Source: Hyphomicrobiaceae bacterium
GTDB lineage: Bacteria; Pseudomonadota; Alphaproteobacteria; Rhizobiales; Hyphomicrobiaceae
Length of the DNA: 64,000 bases
Direction: 5' to 3'
Assembly: GCA_008933705.1 (NCBI GenBank)
Contig: WBUN01000025.1
Coordinates: forward strand, 1-64,000
The stretch's first letter is position 1. Every line of letters begins with the position of its first letter. Positions 44,102 through 54,759 of the stretch are shown piece after piece. The translations under genes and the position numbers were made by a program. The notes under the pieces are model-generated. The model saw only the letters and a program-made list of their open reading frames with translations. It did no database searches and was not told the origin of the DNA.

Positions 44102-45046
44102 ATGTCGCTCAAGGTCGCCTGCCAGATGGACCCGATCGACCGCATCGATATACGCGGCGATTCGACCTTTGCCCTCCTGCTCGAAGCGCAGCGGCGCGGA
44201 CATGCGCTGTTCTACTACACGCCGCCGAACCTCTCGCTGCTCGGCGGGCGGCTGATTGCGCACGGGGAGACGTTGACCGTCGAGGACAAGATCGGCAGCC
44301 ATTACAAGTTGTCGGATGAGCGCACGGTCGATCTGGCCGATTGCGACGTGGTGCTGCTGCGCCAGGACCCTCCGTTCGACATGGCCTACATCACCACCAC
44401 GCACCTGCTGGAGCGCATCCACCCGAAGACCCTGGTCGTCAACGATCCCGCCAGCGTCCGCAACGCTCCGGAGAAGGTCTTCGTGCTCGACTTCCTCGAT
44501 CTGATGCCGCCGACGCTGGTGACGCGCAACCCCGAGGACGTCAAGCGCTTCCGCGCCGAGCACAAGGATATCATCCTGAAGCCGCTGTACGGGAACGGCG
44601 GTGCTTCTGTTTTCCGCATCACCCCGAGCGACACCAACTTGAACTCGCTGATCGAGCTGTTTCAAACCGTGTTTCGCGAACCTTTCATGGTGCAACAGTA
44701 TCGCCCCGAGGTGAGGGCCGGAGACAAGCGCATCATCCTGGTCGATGGCGAACTCGTCGGCGCCATCAATCGCGTGCCCGCCGCCGACGAGACGCGCTCC
44801 AACATGCATGTGGGCGGTGTCGCTCAGCCGGTCGAGCTGACGGCGCGCGATCGCGAGATCTGCTCAAGGCTTGGGCCGGAGCTCAAGAAGCGCGGGCTGC
44901 TTTTCACCGGCATCGATGTGATCGGCAATTATCTTACTGAGATCAACGTTACCTCCCCCACCGGAATCCGGCAGGTGAAGGCGTTCGGCGGCCCCGACAT
45001 TGCCGCGCTCATCTGGGATGCAATTGAAATGAAAGTGAAGCGCTAG
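44102..45046 (+). CDS. gshB: Glutathione synthetase
   Basis: ATP-grasp ligase that joins gamma-glutamylcysteine and glycine (314 aa, as in E. coli). Features include the N-terminal [20 protein letters not shown], the ATP-binding loop [17 protein letters not shown], and the C-terminal [17 protein letters not shown] with Mg-binding residues. ATG 44102 is supported by AAGGAG upstream; TTG 44063 would add 13 unneeded residues. It follows yraN after 110 bases. Confidence 0.97.
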   Translation: MSLKVACQMDPIDRIDIRGDSTFALLLEAQRRGHALFYYTPPNLSLLGGRLIAHGETLTVEDKIGSHYKLSDERTVDLADCDVVLLRQDPPFDMAYITTTHLLERIHPKTLVVNDPASVRNAPEKVFVLDFLDLMPPTLVTRNPEDVKRFRAEHKDIILKPLYGNGGASVFRITPSDTNLNSLIELFQTVFREPFMVQQYRPEVRAGDKRIILVDGELVGAINRVPAADETRSNMHVGGVAQPVELTARDREICSRLGPELKKRGLLFTGIDVIGNYLTEINVTSPTGIRQVKAFGGPDIAALIWDAIEMKVKR

Positions 45047-45111
45047 CGTCAGGAACTTCGGCCGGTGTGGGCACACGCTGTCCAAGAGACCGGTGGATCG
45101 GAGCTTTCACG

Positions 45112-45666
45112 ATGGCAAACATCAAGATTCTCGGCATCGCAGGCAGCCTGCGCAAGGCGTCTTACAATCGGGCCGCGCTCAGGGCGGCGCAAAGTCTGGT
45201 GCCGGCAGGTGCGACACTCGACATCGCAGAAATCGACAGCCTGCCCGGCTTCAGCCAGGACGACGAGAAATCGCCGCCGGCGAAGGTGGTGGAACTGAAG
45301 GCCAAGATCCGTGCTGCAGACGCCATCCTGTTCGTGACGCCCGAGTACAACTATTCGATCCCGGGCGTTCTCAAGAACGCCATCGACTGGGCCTCCCGGC
45401 CCTACGGCGACAGCGCCTGGACGGGCAAGCCGGCGGCCGTGATGGGTGCCTCGGTCGGCGCTCTTGGCACGGCGCGGGCACAATATCACTTGCGCCAGTG
45501 CTTCGTGTTCCTCGATATGCCGGTCGTCAACCAGCCGGAGGTCATGATTGCCCGCGCTGCCGACAAGTTTGATGCCGACGGCAACCTAACGGACGATATG
45601 GCCAAGAAGCTGATCAGCCAGTTGCTCGTCAATCTGTGCGAGCTGACGCGCAAGGCCCGCGCTTAA
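45112..45666 (+). CDS. NAD(P)H-dependent FMN reductase
   Basis: Flavodoxin-fold oxidoreductase of 184 aa in the ChrR/YieF/ArsH-like group, which uses FMN to reduce quinones, azo dyes or chromate. The phosphate-binding loop is ILGIAGSLRKASYNRAAL, followed by FVTPEYNYSIPGVLKNAIDW, a diagnostic FMN-site run. ATG 45112 gives the standard start. It lies between gshB and trpF on the same strand, with 65 and 76 bases to its neighbours, so it may be expressed alone; a link to oxidative-stress defence with glutathione is possible. Confidence 0.92.
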   Translation: MANIKILGIAGSLRKASYNRAALRAAQSLVPAGATLDIAEIDSLPGFSQDDEKSPPAKVVELKAKIRAADAILFVTPEYNYSIPGVLKNAIDWASRPYGDSAWTGKPAAVMGASVGALGTARAQYHLRQCFVFLDMPVVNQPEVMIARAADKFDADGNLTDDMAKKLISQLLVNLCELTRKARA

Positions 45667-45742
45667 GTGGAGTGGGCAGGCAATTCCCGCCGCACTCCAT
45701 TGGACAAGGGCGAGCACGCGGCCTAAAGGTCTGCCGCCAACG

Positions 45743-46387
45743 ATGAGCACCAAGGTCAAAATCTGCGGGCTGAGGACGGAGGTCGGGCTCGATGCCGCGC
45801 TGGAGGGCGGGGCCGACTTCGTCGGCTTCGTATTCTTCCCACCAAGCCCGCGGAATCTGGCGCCTGAGGCTGCGGCGCCGCTCGCCGCCAAGGCACGCGG
45901 CCGAGCGGTCATTGTCGCATTGCTGGTTGATCCCGATGACGCGCTGGTCGAAGCCGTTGTTGTTTTGGTGGCGCCCGACATGCTGCAGCTTCACGGCGAG
46001 GAGAGCCCAGAGCGCGTGCGCGAGATCCGCCGGCGTTGGGGTCGGCCGGTGATGAAGGCCATCAAGGTTCGGACGGCGGACGATGCAGAGGCAGCCCTGC
46101 GTTATCCGGAAGCCGATCTCATTCTGTTCGACGCGCGGCCTCCGGCCGGCGCGACCCGTCCGGGTGGGCACGGGGCGGCCTTCGACTGGCGTGTCCTGGA
46201 CGGGGTCAAGGACCAAGTGCCGTACATGCTGTCCGGCGGGCTCACCCCGGAGAATGTCGCCGAGGCGGTTCGCAGCACGGGCGCCCCGGCGGTCGACGTC
46301 TCCTCGGGCGTTGAGAGCAGGCCCGGCGAAAAGGACCCCGACCTGATCCGGCGCTTCCTTCGCGCGGCAAAGGGGGCTAAGCAGTAG
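45743..46387 (+). CDS. trpF: Phosphoribosylanthranilate isomerase
   Basis: Third step of tryptophan synthesis, an Amadori rearrangement (214 aa). TIM-barrel motifs are regular: [20 protein letters not shown] with the catalytic Cys, [38 protein letters not shown] and [15 protein letters not shown] with the catalytic Asp. First gene of trpF-trpB-trpA, an order typical of Alphaproteobacteria, with trpC and trpD elsewhere. Confidence 0.98.
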   Translation: MSTKVKICGLRTEVGLDAALEGGADFVGFVFFPPSPRNLAPEAAAPLAAKARGRAVIVALLVDPDDALVEAVVVLVAPDMLQLHGEESPERVREIRRRWGRPVMKAIKVRTADDAEAALRYPEADLILFDARPPAGATRPGGHGAAFDWRVLDGVKDQVPYMLSGGLTPENVAEAVRSTGAPAVDVSSGVESRPGEKDPDLIRRFLRAAKGAKQ

Positions 46388-46440
46388 CCCCCGCCTTCTG
46401 CGTCGGATCGAGGCGGCGGAGATCTCGAGGTCGAATTTCC

Positions 46441-47682
46441 ATGGCGTCAAAGAGGAAGAAGAGCGCAAGCGCGACGCTCAATACCTTCCGCGCGGGGCCC
46501 AACGAGCAGGGCTTCTTCGGCATGTTCGGCGGCCGCTTCGTGGCCGAGACGCTGATGCCGCTGATCCTCGACCTGGAGCGCGCCTACGACGAGGCCAAGG
46601 CCGATCCTACGTTCCACAAGGAACTGGCCGAGCTCAACACTCACTATTCGGGTCGGCCGAGCCCCCTTTACTTCGCAGAGCGCCTCACCGAGCACCTCGG
46701 CGGCGCCAAGATCTACTTCAAGCGCGACGAGCTCAACCACACCGGCAGCCACAAGATCAACAATTGCCTGGGCCAGATCCAGCTCGCGCGCCGCATGGGC
46801 AAGACCCGCATCATCGCCGAGACCGGTGCCGGCCAGCACGGCGTTGCGGTCGCCACAGTCTGCGCCCGCTTTGGTTTGCCGTGCGAGATCTTCATGGGCG
46901 CCGTCGACGTCGAGCGGCAGAAGCCCAACGTCTTCCGCATGAAGCTCCTGGGCGCAAAGGTCAACGCCGTGACTTCCGGTGCGCGCACCCTGAAGGACGC
47001 CATGAACGAGGCGCTGCGCGACTGGGTCACGAACGTTCACAACACTTACTACATCATCGGCACAGCGGCAGGCCCGCATCCCTATCCGGCGATGGTGCGC
47101 GACTTCCAGTGCGTGATCGGCAACGAGGTGCGCGAGCAGATGATGGAGCGCGAGGGCCGCCTGCCCGACACGCTGGTGGCCTGCATCGGCGGCGGCTCCA
47201 ACGCCATCGGCCTCTTCCATCCGTTCCTCGACGACAAGGGTGTCGCCATCTACGGCGTCGAGGCTGCCGGGCACGGTCTCGACGTGCCCAACGGACATTC
47301 GGCGTCGATCAATGGTGGCCGTCCGGGTGTGCTGCATGGCAACCGCACCTACCTGCTGCAGGACAGCGACGGGCAAATTCTCGAGGGGCATTCCATCTCC
47401 GCCGGTCTCGATTACCCCGGCATCGGCCCCGAGCACTCCTGGCTCAAGGACAGCGGCCGCGTCACGTATGTTGCGGCAACCGACAAGGAGGCGCTCGACG
47501 CGTTCCAGATGTGCACGCACATCGAGGGTATCATCCCTGCGCTCGAGCCTGCGCACGCGCTGGCTCACGTGAAGAAGCTCGCGCCCACCCTGCCCAAGGA
47601 CAACCTGCTGGTGATGAACCTGTGCGGGCGCGGCGACAAGGACATCTTCGCCGTCGCCGATCATCTTGGCATGAAGATGTGA
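46441..47682 (+). CDS. trpB: Tryptophan synthase beta chain
   Basis: PLP enzyme that condenses indole and serine (413 aa). The Schiff-base Lys is in [10 protein letters not shown], the serine-binding loop is [11 protein letters not shown], the phosphate loop is GGGSNAIG, and the end has NLCGRGDKD. These are the residues of a canonical TrpB1 that pairs with TrpA. The ATG start is preceded by a weak ribosome binding site. It lies 53 bases after trpF and 10 bases before trpA, so it is translated with them. Confidence 0.99.
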   Translation: MASKRKKSASATLNTFRAGPNEQGFFGMFGGRFVAETLMPLILDLERAYDEAKADPTFHKELAELNTHYSGRPSPLYFAERLTEHLGGAKIYFKRDELNHTGSHKINNCLGQIQLARRMGKTRIIAETGAGQHGVAVATVCARFGLPCEIFMGAVDVERQKPNVFRMKLLGAKVNAVTSGARTLKDAMNEALRDWVTNVHNTYYIIGTAAGPHPYPAMVRDFQCVIGNEVREQMMEREGRLPDTLVACIGGGSNAIGLFHPFLDDKGVAIYGVEAAGHGLDVPNGHSASINGGRPGVLHGNRTYLLQDSDGQILEGHSISAGLDYPGIGPEHSWLKDSGRVTYVAATDKEALDAFQMCTHIEGIIPALEPAHALAHVKKLAPTLPKDNLLVMNLCGRGDKDIFAVADHLGMKM

Positions 47683-47692
47683 GGCCGGCGCG

Positions 47693-48520
47693 ATGAGCAA
47701 GACGACTCGCATCGACCGGCGCTTTGCTGCGCTGAAGAAGGAAGACCGTGCCGCGCTCGTGACCTTCGTCACTGCCGGCGACCCCGACTATGCGACGGCG
47801 GAAAAGATCCTGCTCGGCCTGCCCGGCGCCGGCGCCGACATCATCGAGCTCGGCATGCCGTTCTCCGATCCCATGGCCGACGGACCGGCGATCCAAGCCT
47901 CCTCCGTACGCGCCCTGAAAGCCGGGCAGAACATGCACAAGACGCTCGATCTCGTGCGTACGTTCCGCAAGCGCGACAAGGAAACGCCGATCATCCTGAT
48001 GGGCTACTACAATCCGATCTATGTCTATCCGCGCGAGCGCTTTCTCGACGACGCGATGGCCGCCGGTGTCGACGGCCTCATCATCGTCGATGTGCCGCCT
48101 GAGGCCGACGACGAGTTGTGCCTGCCGGCGGTGGAGCGGGGGCTCAACTTCATTCGTCTCGCCACGCCCACGACGGACGCCAAGCGGCTGCCGGCCGTGC
48201 TCGCCAATACCTCCGGGTTCCTCTACTACGTGTCGATTACCGGCATCACCGGTGCGGCGGCGCCCGATGTGAAGGCTGTTCATTCACAGGTCGCACGCAT
48301 CAAGAAGTCGACACGCCTCCCGATTGCGGTGGGCTTTGGCGTCAGGACGCCCGAGCAGGCTAAGGCCATCGCGGCCGGCGCCGACGGTGTGGTCGTTGGT
48401 TCGGCGTTGGTTAATGCTATACGGGAAAGCCTTGGGTCCAAGGGCGAAGCGACTGGTAAAACGGTCGCCAAAGTCCTAGATCTGGTGAAAAGCTTGGCGC
48501 AGGCATTGCGCACGGCCTGA
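47693..48520 (+). CDS. trpA: Tryptophan synthase alpha chain
   Basis: Cleaves indole-3-glycerol phosphate and channels indole to TrpB (275 aa). The catalytic Glu and Asp are in [16 protein letters not shown] and [12 protein letters not shown]; the phosphate-binding part includes [11 protein letters not shown] and [12 protein letters not shown]. Third gene of the trpFBA unit; the accD gene follows after 103 bases on the same strand, as in many Alphaproteobacteria. Confidence 0.99.
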   Translation: MSKTTRIDRRFAALKKEDRAALVTFVTAGDPDYATAEKILLGLPGAGADIIELGMPFSDPMADGPAIQASSVRALKAGQNMHKTLDLVRTFRKRDKETPIILMGYYNPIYVYPRERFLDDAMAAGVDGLIIVDVPPEADDELCLPAVERGLNFIRLATPTTDAKRLPAVLANTSGFLYYVSITGITGAAAPDVKAVHSQVARIKKSTRLPIAVGFGVRTPEQAKAIAAGADGVVVGSALVNAIRESLGSKGEATGKTVAKVLDLVKSLAQALRTA

Positions 48521-48623
48521 GGCGCCGGGCAAATCCGCCTTTGCGGCGGGATACTTAAGCCTTGCTGACGGCAAGAAGGACCGGCCGCCCACGGTCGGGG
48601 AGTGCTGAAGGAGCACCACACGC

Positions 48624-49688
48624 GTGAACTGGATCAACAATGTTGTGCGTCCGAAGATCCGCAGCCTGCTCACCACCAAGCGGGAAGTGCCGGAGAATCT
48701 TTGGGTGAAATGCCCGGACACGGGGCAGATGGTCTTCTACAAGGATCTGGAGGCCAACCAGTTCGTCATTCCCGGCTCTGACTATCACATGCGCATGGGG
48801 GCGCAGCAGCGCCTGCAGCACCTGTTCGACAGCGGAGACTACGTCAAAGTGCCCGTGCGCGAGGTCGCCCAGGACCCGCTCAAATTCCGCGATGGCAAGC
48901 GCTACAGCGACCGCCTGAAGGCTTCCAAGAGCGAGACCCAGCTCGATGATGCCGTTCTCGTCGGCGAGGGCGCGCTGGAGGGGCAGGACGTTGTGGCGGC
49001 GGCGCAAGACTTCCGCTTCATGGCGGGCTCGCTGGGCATGGCTGCCGGCGAGGCAGTCATCACCGGCATGATTCGAGCCGTGGAGAAGAATACACCGTTC
49101 ATCCTGTTTGCGGCTTCCGGCGGCGCGCGCATGCAGGAGGGCATTCTCTCGCTCATGCAGATGCCGCGCACGACCATTGCCGTGCAGCGTCTGCGCGAGG
49201 CGCGCCTGCCCTACATCGTCGTATTGACCGATCCGACGACCGGCGGCGTTACGGCCTCCTACGCGATGCTGGGCGATATTCACATCGCCGAGCCCGGCGC
49301 GCTCATCTGCTTTGCCGGCCCGCGCGTCATCCAGCAGACCATCCGCGAGCAGCTCCCCGAGGGATTCCAGAAGGCGGAGTATCTGTTGGCGCACGGCATG
49401 ATCGACATGGTCGTGCACCGCCACAAGTTGCGCGAGACGCTGGCGCGTCTGTGCCGGTTGATGACGGCGCATACGTCCGTGACCAAAGTGGCCAAGCCGA
49501 TCACTGCCAAGGCGCTGGAGCGCGGGTACCTCAACGGCAGCGCTGTCGACGGCAAGACCATCGAGACGCTGGCCCGGTCGTCGGACGTGATGGAGCCTGA
49601 GCCCGTGGACGACGATGATCGCTTCGAGGCGCGCGAGAATACCGAGGGCAAGGCCAAGACGCGACCCGGCTCTGGCATCCGCAGTTGA
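48624..49688 (+). CDS. accD: Acetyl-CoA carboxylase carboxyltransferase subunit beta
   Basis: Transfers the carboxyl group from biotin to acetyl-CoA, the first step of fatty acid synthesis, together with AccA (354 aa). The crotonase-type core is regular: [40 protein letters not shown] and [18 protein letters not shown]. The N-terminal zinc ribbon, four Cys in E. coli, is degenerate: Cys30 remains while Thr33, Pro50 and Asp53 stand in the other positions. I believe this loss is shared by relatives in Hyphomicrobiales. The start is GTG with AAGGAG upstream. The last 50 residues are an acidic, likely disordered tail. Confidence 0.97.
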   Translation: MNWINNVVRPKIRSLLTTKREVPENLWVKCPDTGQMVFYKDLEANQFVIPGSDYHMRMGAQQRLQHLFDSGDYVKVPVREVAQDPLKFRDGKRYSDRLKASKSETQLDDAVLVGEGALEGQDVVAAAQDFRFMAGSLGMAAGEAVITGMIRAVEKNTPFILFAASGGARMQEGILSLMQMPRTTIAVQRLREARLPYIVVLTDPTTGGVTASYAMLGDIHIAEPGALICFAGPRVIQQTIREQLPEGFQKAEYLLAHGMIDMVVHRHKLRETLARLCRLMTAHTSVTKVAKPITAKALERGYLNGSAVDGKTIETLARSSDVMEPEPVDDDDRFEARENTEGKAKTRPGSGIRS

Positions 49689-49790
49689 TCCGCATCTCCT
49701 GAGAGCATGGCAGTGACACCACGACTGCAGGGCGCGGCGCGCTTGCGGGCGTGGTAGTCTCTCCGCTTTCAAACTTCGCACCGGGGCGTC

Positions 49791-51125
49791 ATGCCGACGA
49801 GCGACGAACTGCTGGCCGAGTTGAAGACGCTGCACCCGCGTCTGATCGACCTTTCGCTCGGCCGCATCGAGGGGCTGCTGGTCAAGCTCGGCCATCCGGA
49901 GCGCCGCCTGCCGCCCGTCATCCACGTGGCCGGCACAAACGGCAAAGGCTCAGTGACGGCCTTCCTCAAGGCGATGCTGCAGGCCGCGGGTACACGCGTG
50001 CACGTCTACACCTCACCGCACCTGGTGCGCTTTCACGAGCGCATCGAGCTCGCCGGAGCTGAGGGCAAGGCGCGGCCAATATCGGAGACGGAGCTGGTCG
50101 AGCGCCTGCTGCATGCCCAGCGCACAAACGCCGGCGATCCCATGACATTCTTCGAGATCACGACGGCGGCAGCCTTCGCCGCCTTCGCCGATCATCCGGC
50201 CGATGCGGTGATTCTGGAGGTCGGTCTCGGCGGTCGTCTCGATGCGACCAATGTCGTTGCGCGCCCGGCTCTAAGTGTCATTACGCCGATCGCCATGGAC
50301 CACGCCGACAAGCTTGGCGAAACGTTGGAGAAGATTGCCGGCGAGAAGGCCGGCATTCTGAAGGCAGGCGTGACGGCCGTCATCTCGCAACAGCCCAGGG
50401 AGGCGTTGGACGTCATTCGCTCGCGGGCTGATGCGCTGAGGACGCCACTCGTCGTCTGGGGCGAGGACTATGAGGCGTTCGAGCAGCGCGGCCGCCTCGT
50501 CTACCAGAACGCCGAGCGTCTGATGGATCTTCCATTGCCAGGGCTGATGGGGCGCCATCAGATCGCCAACGCCGGCGCGGCGATTGCGGCTGCGCTGCAG
50601 TTGAAGCCGCTCGGTCTCGTCGACGCTGCCGCCATCGATCGCGGACTGACGGAGGTGCGCTGGCCGGCGCGCATGCAGCGACTGACCAATGGCGTGCTTT
50701 CGGAGCTTCTGCCGCCGGGCTCGGAGTTGTGGCTCGACGGGGGCCACAACCCGGCCGGCGGTGCGGTGATCGCCCAAACCATCGCCGAACTGGAGGAGCG
50801 GGCGCCGAAGCCAACCGGCCTCGTGCTCGGCATGATGGGCCAGAAGGATGCGTTGGGCTTCCTGAAGCACTTCGACGGTCTCGTACGGCGCATCGTCACC
50901 GTGCCGATCCCCGGTGCGCACGAGGCGGTCCACGATCCGGCGGCGCTGGCCGCCGTAGCTACCGCCGCAGGCTTCACAGCCGAGAGTGCGAAAGACGTGC
51001 CCTCGGCAATTCGACGCTTGCAGAGGGCTGAGAGCGGACCGTTGCGCATCCTGATCTGCGGTTCGCTCTACCTTGCCGGCCATGTGCTGGCGCTGCAGGA
51101 AGGCGTGCAGGCACAAGCGAATTGA
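49791..51125 (+). CDS. folC: Folylpolyglutamate synthase / dihydrofolate synthase
   Basis: Mur-ligase-fold enzyme that adds glutamate to dihydropteroate and to folates (444 aa). The P-loop is HVAGTNGKGSVTAFL, with the folate loop YTSPHLVRFHERI, the Mg site LEVGLGGRLDATNV, and the C-terminal domain ELWLDGGHNPAGG. It follows accD after about 100 bases in the conserved accD-folC pair, and ends 4 bases from the convergent trmL. Confidence 0.98.
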   Translation: MPTSDELLAELKTLHPRLIDLSLGRIEGLLVKLGHPERRLPPVIHVAGTNGKGSVTAFLKAMLQAAGTRVHVYTSPHLVRFHERIELAGAEGKARPISETELVERLLHAQRTNAGDPMTFFEITTAAAFAAFADHPADAVILEVGLGGRLDATNVVARPALSVITPIAMDHADKLGETLEKIAGEKAGILKAGVTAVISQQPREALDVIRSRADALRTPLVVWGEDYEAFEQRGRLVYQNAERLMDLPLPGLMGRHQIANAGAAIAAALQLKPLGLVDAAAIDRGLTEVRWPARMQRLTNGVLSELLPPGSELWLDGGHNPAGGAVIAQTIAELEERAPKPTGLVLGMMGQKDALGFLKHFDGLVRRIVTVPIPGAHEAVHDPAALAAVATAAGFTAESAKDVPSAIRRLQRAESGPLRILICGSLYLAGHVLALQEGVQAQAN

Positions 51126-51129
51126 CGCC

Positions 51130-51591
51130 TCAGAAAGAAGCGAAGCCGTCGGTCTGGCGGAGCGCCTCGCCGAGCACCATGGCGGCAGCCACCGCTATGT
51201 TCAGGGAGCGCAGGCCGGCCAGCAGGGGGATGCGCACGCGGGCATCCGCACCTGTATGCACGCTTTCGGGTACACCCGCGCTCTCGCGGCCGAGCAGCAG
51301 GGTATCACCCGGCTCGAAGGCAAAGGCCGTGTAGGGTGTGTCCCCGTGCGTGGTCAGAAGAACGAGCCGCGAGCCGCATGACCTCCGCACCGTCTCGAAG
51401 GCCGAAAAGCTCTCGTGCCGCTCAAGCTCGACATGGGTGAGATAGTCGAGGGCCGCACGCCTTAAGGCCCGCTCTGTCATGTCGAAGCCGGTCGGGCCGA
51501 TGATGTCGACGGGTATCCCCAGGCAGGCGGCCAGCCGCAGGATGGTTCCGGCGTTCTGGGGAATATCAGGCTGATAGAGGGCGACGCGCAT
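51130..51591 (-). CDS. trmL: tRNA (cytidine/uridine-34-2'-O)-methyltransferase
   Basis: Minimal SPOUT enzyme that methylates the wobble ribose of two leucine tRNAs (153 aa, the family's usual length). The three knot motifs are visible: PDIPQNAGTILRLAACLG at the N-terminus, DTLLLGRESAGVPE, and VRIPLLAGLRSLNIAVAAAM at the C-terminus. It lies convergent to folC and divergent from the petABC operon. Confidence 0.96.
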   Translation of the reverse strand: MRVALYQPDIPQNAGTILRLAACLGIPVDIIGPTGFDMTERALRRAALDYLTHVELERHESFSAFETVRRSCGSRLVLLTTHGDTPYTAFAFEPGDTLLLGRESAGVPESVHTGADARVRIPLLAGLRSLNIAVAAAMVLGEALRQTDGFASF

Positions 51592-51919
51592 CTGGCCATC
51601 CTAATCCTGCCGCAGCGGCTTTCTTCAAGGGGGCAAGGCATGTGCGCCAAATTGCCCTCGCGCACGGTGGGCGACAGCCTTGTGTACAGCCTAGAAGAAT
51701 GCAAAAAGAACGCGCGTCAAAACGTCCTGTTGGGGGTGGCGGGGGCGGTCATCGACAATTCCCCGGGGAGCTGAGAAGCTGAACCCTGGGCGCGTCGACC
51801 GTCTTGCCATGACGGTTCGAACCGTTAATTCTCCGCAACTGTCCAAACCGCGACGACGCACGTTTTCTGCCGTGTGCCGGCAGGAGTCGAGACTGGCAAA
51901 TTTCACGAGGGAGGCTGCC
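51592..51919. other. 328-base promoter region between trmL and petABC
   Basis: No gene is supported here. The region carries a perfect 14-bp palindrome ACGGTTCGAACCGT at 51812-51825, about 95 bases before the petA start, and ends with GAGGGAGG, the petA ribosome binding site. A plus-strand frame from 51809 continues into petA but encodes nothing family-like before the TTG at 51920. Confidence 0.5.
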
Positions 51920-52495
51920 TTGGCGTCTCATACCGAGGATGGGTCCAACCGGCGCGATTTCATCGTAGTCGCTGCACAAGCGTTCGCCGGCGTTGGTACC
52001 GCCATCGCGCTTTGGCCCTTCATTCATCAGATGAACCCGGACGCGTCGACACAGGCCGCGGCCTCGCTCGAGGTCGATCTTGCTCCCGTCAAGGACGGGC
52101 AGGCCATCACCGTTATGTGGCGCGGCAAGCCCGTGTTCATCCGCAATCGCAGCAAGGAAGAGGTCAAGCAGGCCCTCGACGTCAAGCTTGCCGATCTGGT
52201 CGACATCAGTGCGCGCAATGATGCGCTACCCGAGAAGACGCCCGCGCTTGACGCCAACCGCACCAAGAAGGGCAAGGAGAACTGGCTGGTCATGGTGGGC
52301 ATCTGCACGCACTTGGGCTGCATTCCCAAGGGGCAGTCGATGTCCGACGCCAAGGGCGACTACGGCGGCTGGTTCTGCCCCTGCCACGGCTCGCACTACG
52401 ACACGTCAGGGCGCATCCGCAAGGGCCCGGCACCGCGCAATCTGGAAGTGCCCCCCTATGAATTCGTGTCCGACACCAAGATCAAGATCGGCTGA
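51920..52495 (+). CDS. petA: Ubiquinol-cytochrome c reductase Rieske iron-sulfur subunit
   Basis: Holds the 2Fe-2S cluster that takes electrons from ubiquinol in the bc1 complex (191 aa). The start is a TTG at 51920 with a strong GAGGGAGG 6 bases before it, giving [14 protein letters not shown]; an ATG at 51809 would add 37 residues with no counterpart in the family. Residues 11-35 form a twin-arginine signal anchor. Cluster ligands are in CTHLGC (Cys129, His131) and CPCHGS (Cys153, His156), with the disulfide cysteines 134 and 155. First gene of petABC. Confidence 0.96.
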   Translation: MASHTEDGSNRRDFIVVAAQAFAGVGTAIALWPFIHQMNPDASTQAAASLEVDLAPVKDGQAITVMWRGKPVFIRNRSKEEVKQALDVKLADLVDISARNDALPEKTPALDANRTKKGKENWLVMVGICTHLGCIPKGQSMSDAKGDYGGWFCPCHGSHYDTSGRIRKGPAPRNLEVPPYEFVSDTKIKIG

Positions 52496-52506
52496 GGAAC
52501 CGCAAG

Positions 52507-53790
52507 ATGGCCAGTCACGAATCGAGCTACCGGCCGACGAATCGTCTCAGCAAATGGCTGGACGCGCGGCTGCCGATACAGCGCATGATGCATGCGCAGT
52601 TCATCGATTTTCCGACGCCGCGCAACATCAACTATCTGTGGACCACCGGCGGTCTGCTCAGCTTCTTCCTCGGCGTGCAGCTCCTGACCGGCATCGTGCT
52701 GGCGATGCACTACGCACCGACCGCGGCGGATGCCTTCAATAGCGTCGAGCACATCCGGCGTGACGTGAACTACGGCTGGCTCATGCGCAACATGCACGCA
52801 GTGGGCGCATCGATGTTCTTCCTGGCCGTCTACATCCACATCGGTCGCGGCCTGTACTATGGATCCTACAAGGCCCCACGCGAGGTGCTGTGGATCATCG
52901 GCGTCGTCATATTCCTGCTCATGATGGCGACCGCCTTCATGGGCTACTCGCTGCCATGGGGCCAGATGAGCTTCTGGGCGGTGACCGTCATCACCAACCT
53001 GTTCTCATCGATCGACTCGATCATTCCCGGTCTCGGCACGCGCATCGTGCAGTGGTTGTGGGGCGGCTACTCGGTGTCGGGAACGACGCTCACCCGTTTC
53101 TTCAGCCTGCACTACCTGTTGCCATTCGTGATCGCCGGTGCCGTGGTGCTGCACATCTGGGCGCTGCACGTGGTCGGCCAGAACAACCCGACCGGTCTCG
53201 AGATCAAGACCGCGTCCGACTCGGTTCCGATGTCTCCCCATGCCGTCACGAAGGATATCTTCGCACTTTCGGTCTTCGTGATGTTGTTTGCGTGGTTCGT
53301 GTTCTACCTGCCGGACTACCTGGGCCACCCCGACAACTACATCGAGGCCAATCCGCTTTCGACGCCGCCCCACATCGTGCCCGAGTGGTATTTCCTGCCC
53401 TACTACGCAATCCTGCGCGCCATTCCGAACAAGCTGCTCGGCGTGGTGGCCATGTTCGCATCGATCATCATCCTTTGCTTCACGCCGTGGCTCGACACCT
53501 CGCGCGTGCGCTCATCGAAATATCGGCCAGTCTACAAGTGGTTCTTCTGGCTGTTCGTCATTACAGTGATCGCGCTGGGGTACCTTGGCTCCAAGCCCCC
53601 GGAGGGCGCCTACGTGCTGTGGGCGCGCATCTTCACCGCGTACTACTTCATGCACTTCCTGATCGTGATGCCGATCGTCGGCGTGATGGAGACGCCGTCG
53701 AGGATGCCGCGTTCGATCACGGAAGCCGTGCTGGGCAGTAGTGGCCAGCCGGTGAATGTCGGTGCGCCGGCAGCGCCGCCAAGGCACTAG
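52507..53790 (+). CDS. petB: Cytochrome b subunit of the bc1 complex
   Basis: Integral membrane subunit with two b hemes (427 aa, eight helices). Start: [20 protein letters not shown]. Heme and quinone sites are regular: [60 protein letters not shown] and the Qo-site PEWY ([13 protein letters not shown]). It follows petA after 11 bases and precedes petC. The C-terminal 30 residues extend past the last helix. Confidence 0.98.
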   Translation: MASHESSYRPTNRLSKWLDARLPIQRMMHAQFIDFPTPRNINYLWTTGGLLSFFLGVQLLTGIVLAMHYAPTAADAFNSVEHIRRDVNYGWLMRNMHAVGASMFFLAVYIHIGRGLYYGSYKAPREVLWIIGVVIFLLMMATAFMGYSLPWGQMSFWAVTVITNLFSSIDSIIPGLGTRIVQWLWGGYSVSGTTLTRFFSLHYLLPFVIAGAVVLHIWALHVVGQNNPTGLEIKTASDSVPMSPHAVTKDIFALSVFVMLFAWFVFYLPDYLGHPDNYIEANPLSTPPHIVPEWYFLPYYAILRAIPNKLLGVVAMFASIIILCFTPWLDTSRVRSSKYRPVYKWFFWLFVITVIALGYLGSKPPEGAYVLWARIFTAYYFMHFLIVMPIVGVMETPSRMPRSITEAVLGSSGQPVNVGAPAAPPRH

Positions 53791-53806
53791 AGCGGGGAGG
53801 CACCAG

Positions 53807-54679
53807 ATGTTCACGATACACGCCGCCAAGAAAGGCGTATCCGCTCTCCTGCTGGCGGTGGCTCTCATGGTCAGTGCCGGTATGGCCGGCGCTGCTGAGC
53901 AGGAACACCCGGTCATCGAACGTCAGACGTGGACGTTCAGCGGCCTGTTCGGGAAGTACGATGACGCTCAGCTCCAGCGCGGCTTCAGGGTCTATACGGA
54001 CGTTTGCTCCAGGTGCCACGGCATCAACCGCATCTACTTCCGCAATCTGGCAGAGCCCGGCGGGCCGGCCTTCCCGGTGGCTGCCGTCAAGGCGCTGGCC
54101 GCCACATTCAAGGTCGATGACGCACCCAACGAAGAGGGCAAGGTCAAGAAGCGCCCCGCTCTGCTGACCGACCCGTTTCCATCTCCCTACAAGAACGAGC
54201 AGGAGGCCCGCTTCTCCCAGAACGGTGCGCTGCCGCCCGATCTGTCGCTGATCACCAAGGCTCGATCGGCGGAAGCGGAGGCGCCGTTCTATCGTGTTCC
54301 GGACCACATGATCCGTGACATCCTGACGGGCTATCAGGAAGGCGGCGCAGACTACGTCTACGCCTACATCACTGGCTTCTCCGAACCGCCTGCAGGCGTC
54401 AAGCTGGCCGAGTTCATGAACTACAACAAGGCGTTCCCCGGCCATCAGACAGCCATGCCGAACCCGTTTGCCGGCGGCGACGGGCTGGTGGAGTACGATG
54501 ACGGCACGCCCAGGACGGTCGAGAACTATGCGCGGGACGTGACGGCGTTTCTCGCCTGGGCCGGCGATCCAAAGCTCGAGGAGCGCAAGCGGCTCGGCCT
54601 TCTGGTGATCGGCTACCTGCTGATCACTGTCGTGCTGCTCGGCTTCGCCAAGCGCCGCGTCTGGCGCGACGTGCACTGA
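53807..54679 (+). CDS. petC: Cytochrome c1 subunit of the bc1 complex
   Basis: Membrane-anchored c-type cytochrome that passes electrons to cytochrome c (290 aa). A signal peptide (GVSALLLAVALMVSAGMAG) is followed by the heme motif CSRCH (Cys67, Cys70, His71); the Met ligand is in HQTAMPNPF. A C-terminal membrane anchor (LLVIGYLLITVVLLGF) ends the protein. GGGGAGG before ATG 53807 fixes the start. Third gene of petABC, followed by a strong hairpin. Confidence 0.97.
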   Translation: MFTIHAAKKGVSALLLAVALMVSAGMAGAAEQEHPVIERQTWTFSGLFGKYDDAQLQRGFRVYTDVCSRCHGINRIYFRNLAEPGGPAFPVAAVKALAATFKVDDAPNEEGKVKKRPALLTDPFPSPYKNEQEARFSQNGALPPDLSLITKARSAEAEAPFYRVPDHMIRDILTGYQEGGADYVYAYITGFSEPPAGVKLAEFMNYNKAFPGHQTAMPNPFAGGDGLVEYDDGTPRTVENYARDVTAFLAWAGDPKLEERKRLGLLVIGYLLITVVLLGFAKRRVWRDVH

Positions 54680-54721
54680 GCGGCAACCCGCCGCCTGCTC
54701 TTTCGCGCCGTGGCCGCTGTC

Positions 54722-54746
54722 GATCCCGGGCATGAAGCCTGGGATC
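54722..54746. terminator. Hairpin between petC and the convergent NIPSNAP gene
   Basis: GATCCCGGGC and GCCTGGGATC form a 10-bp stem with one G-T position and a 5-base loop, 43 bases after petC and 14 bases from the stop of the convergent gene. No T-run follows on either strand, so it may be a hairpin barrier or RNA-stability element rather than a classical intrinsic terminator. Confidence 0.45.
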
Positions 54747-54759
54747 AGCCGTGGCTTGG

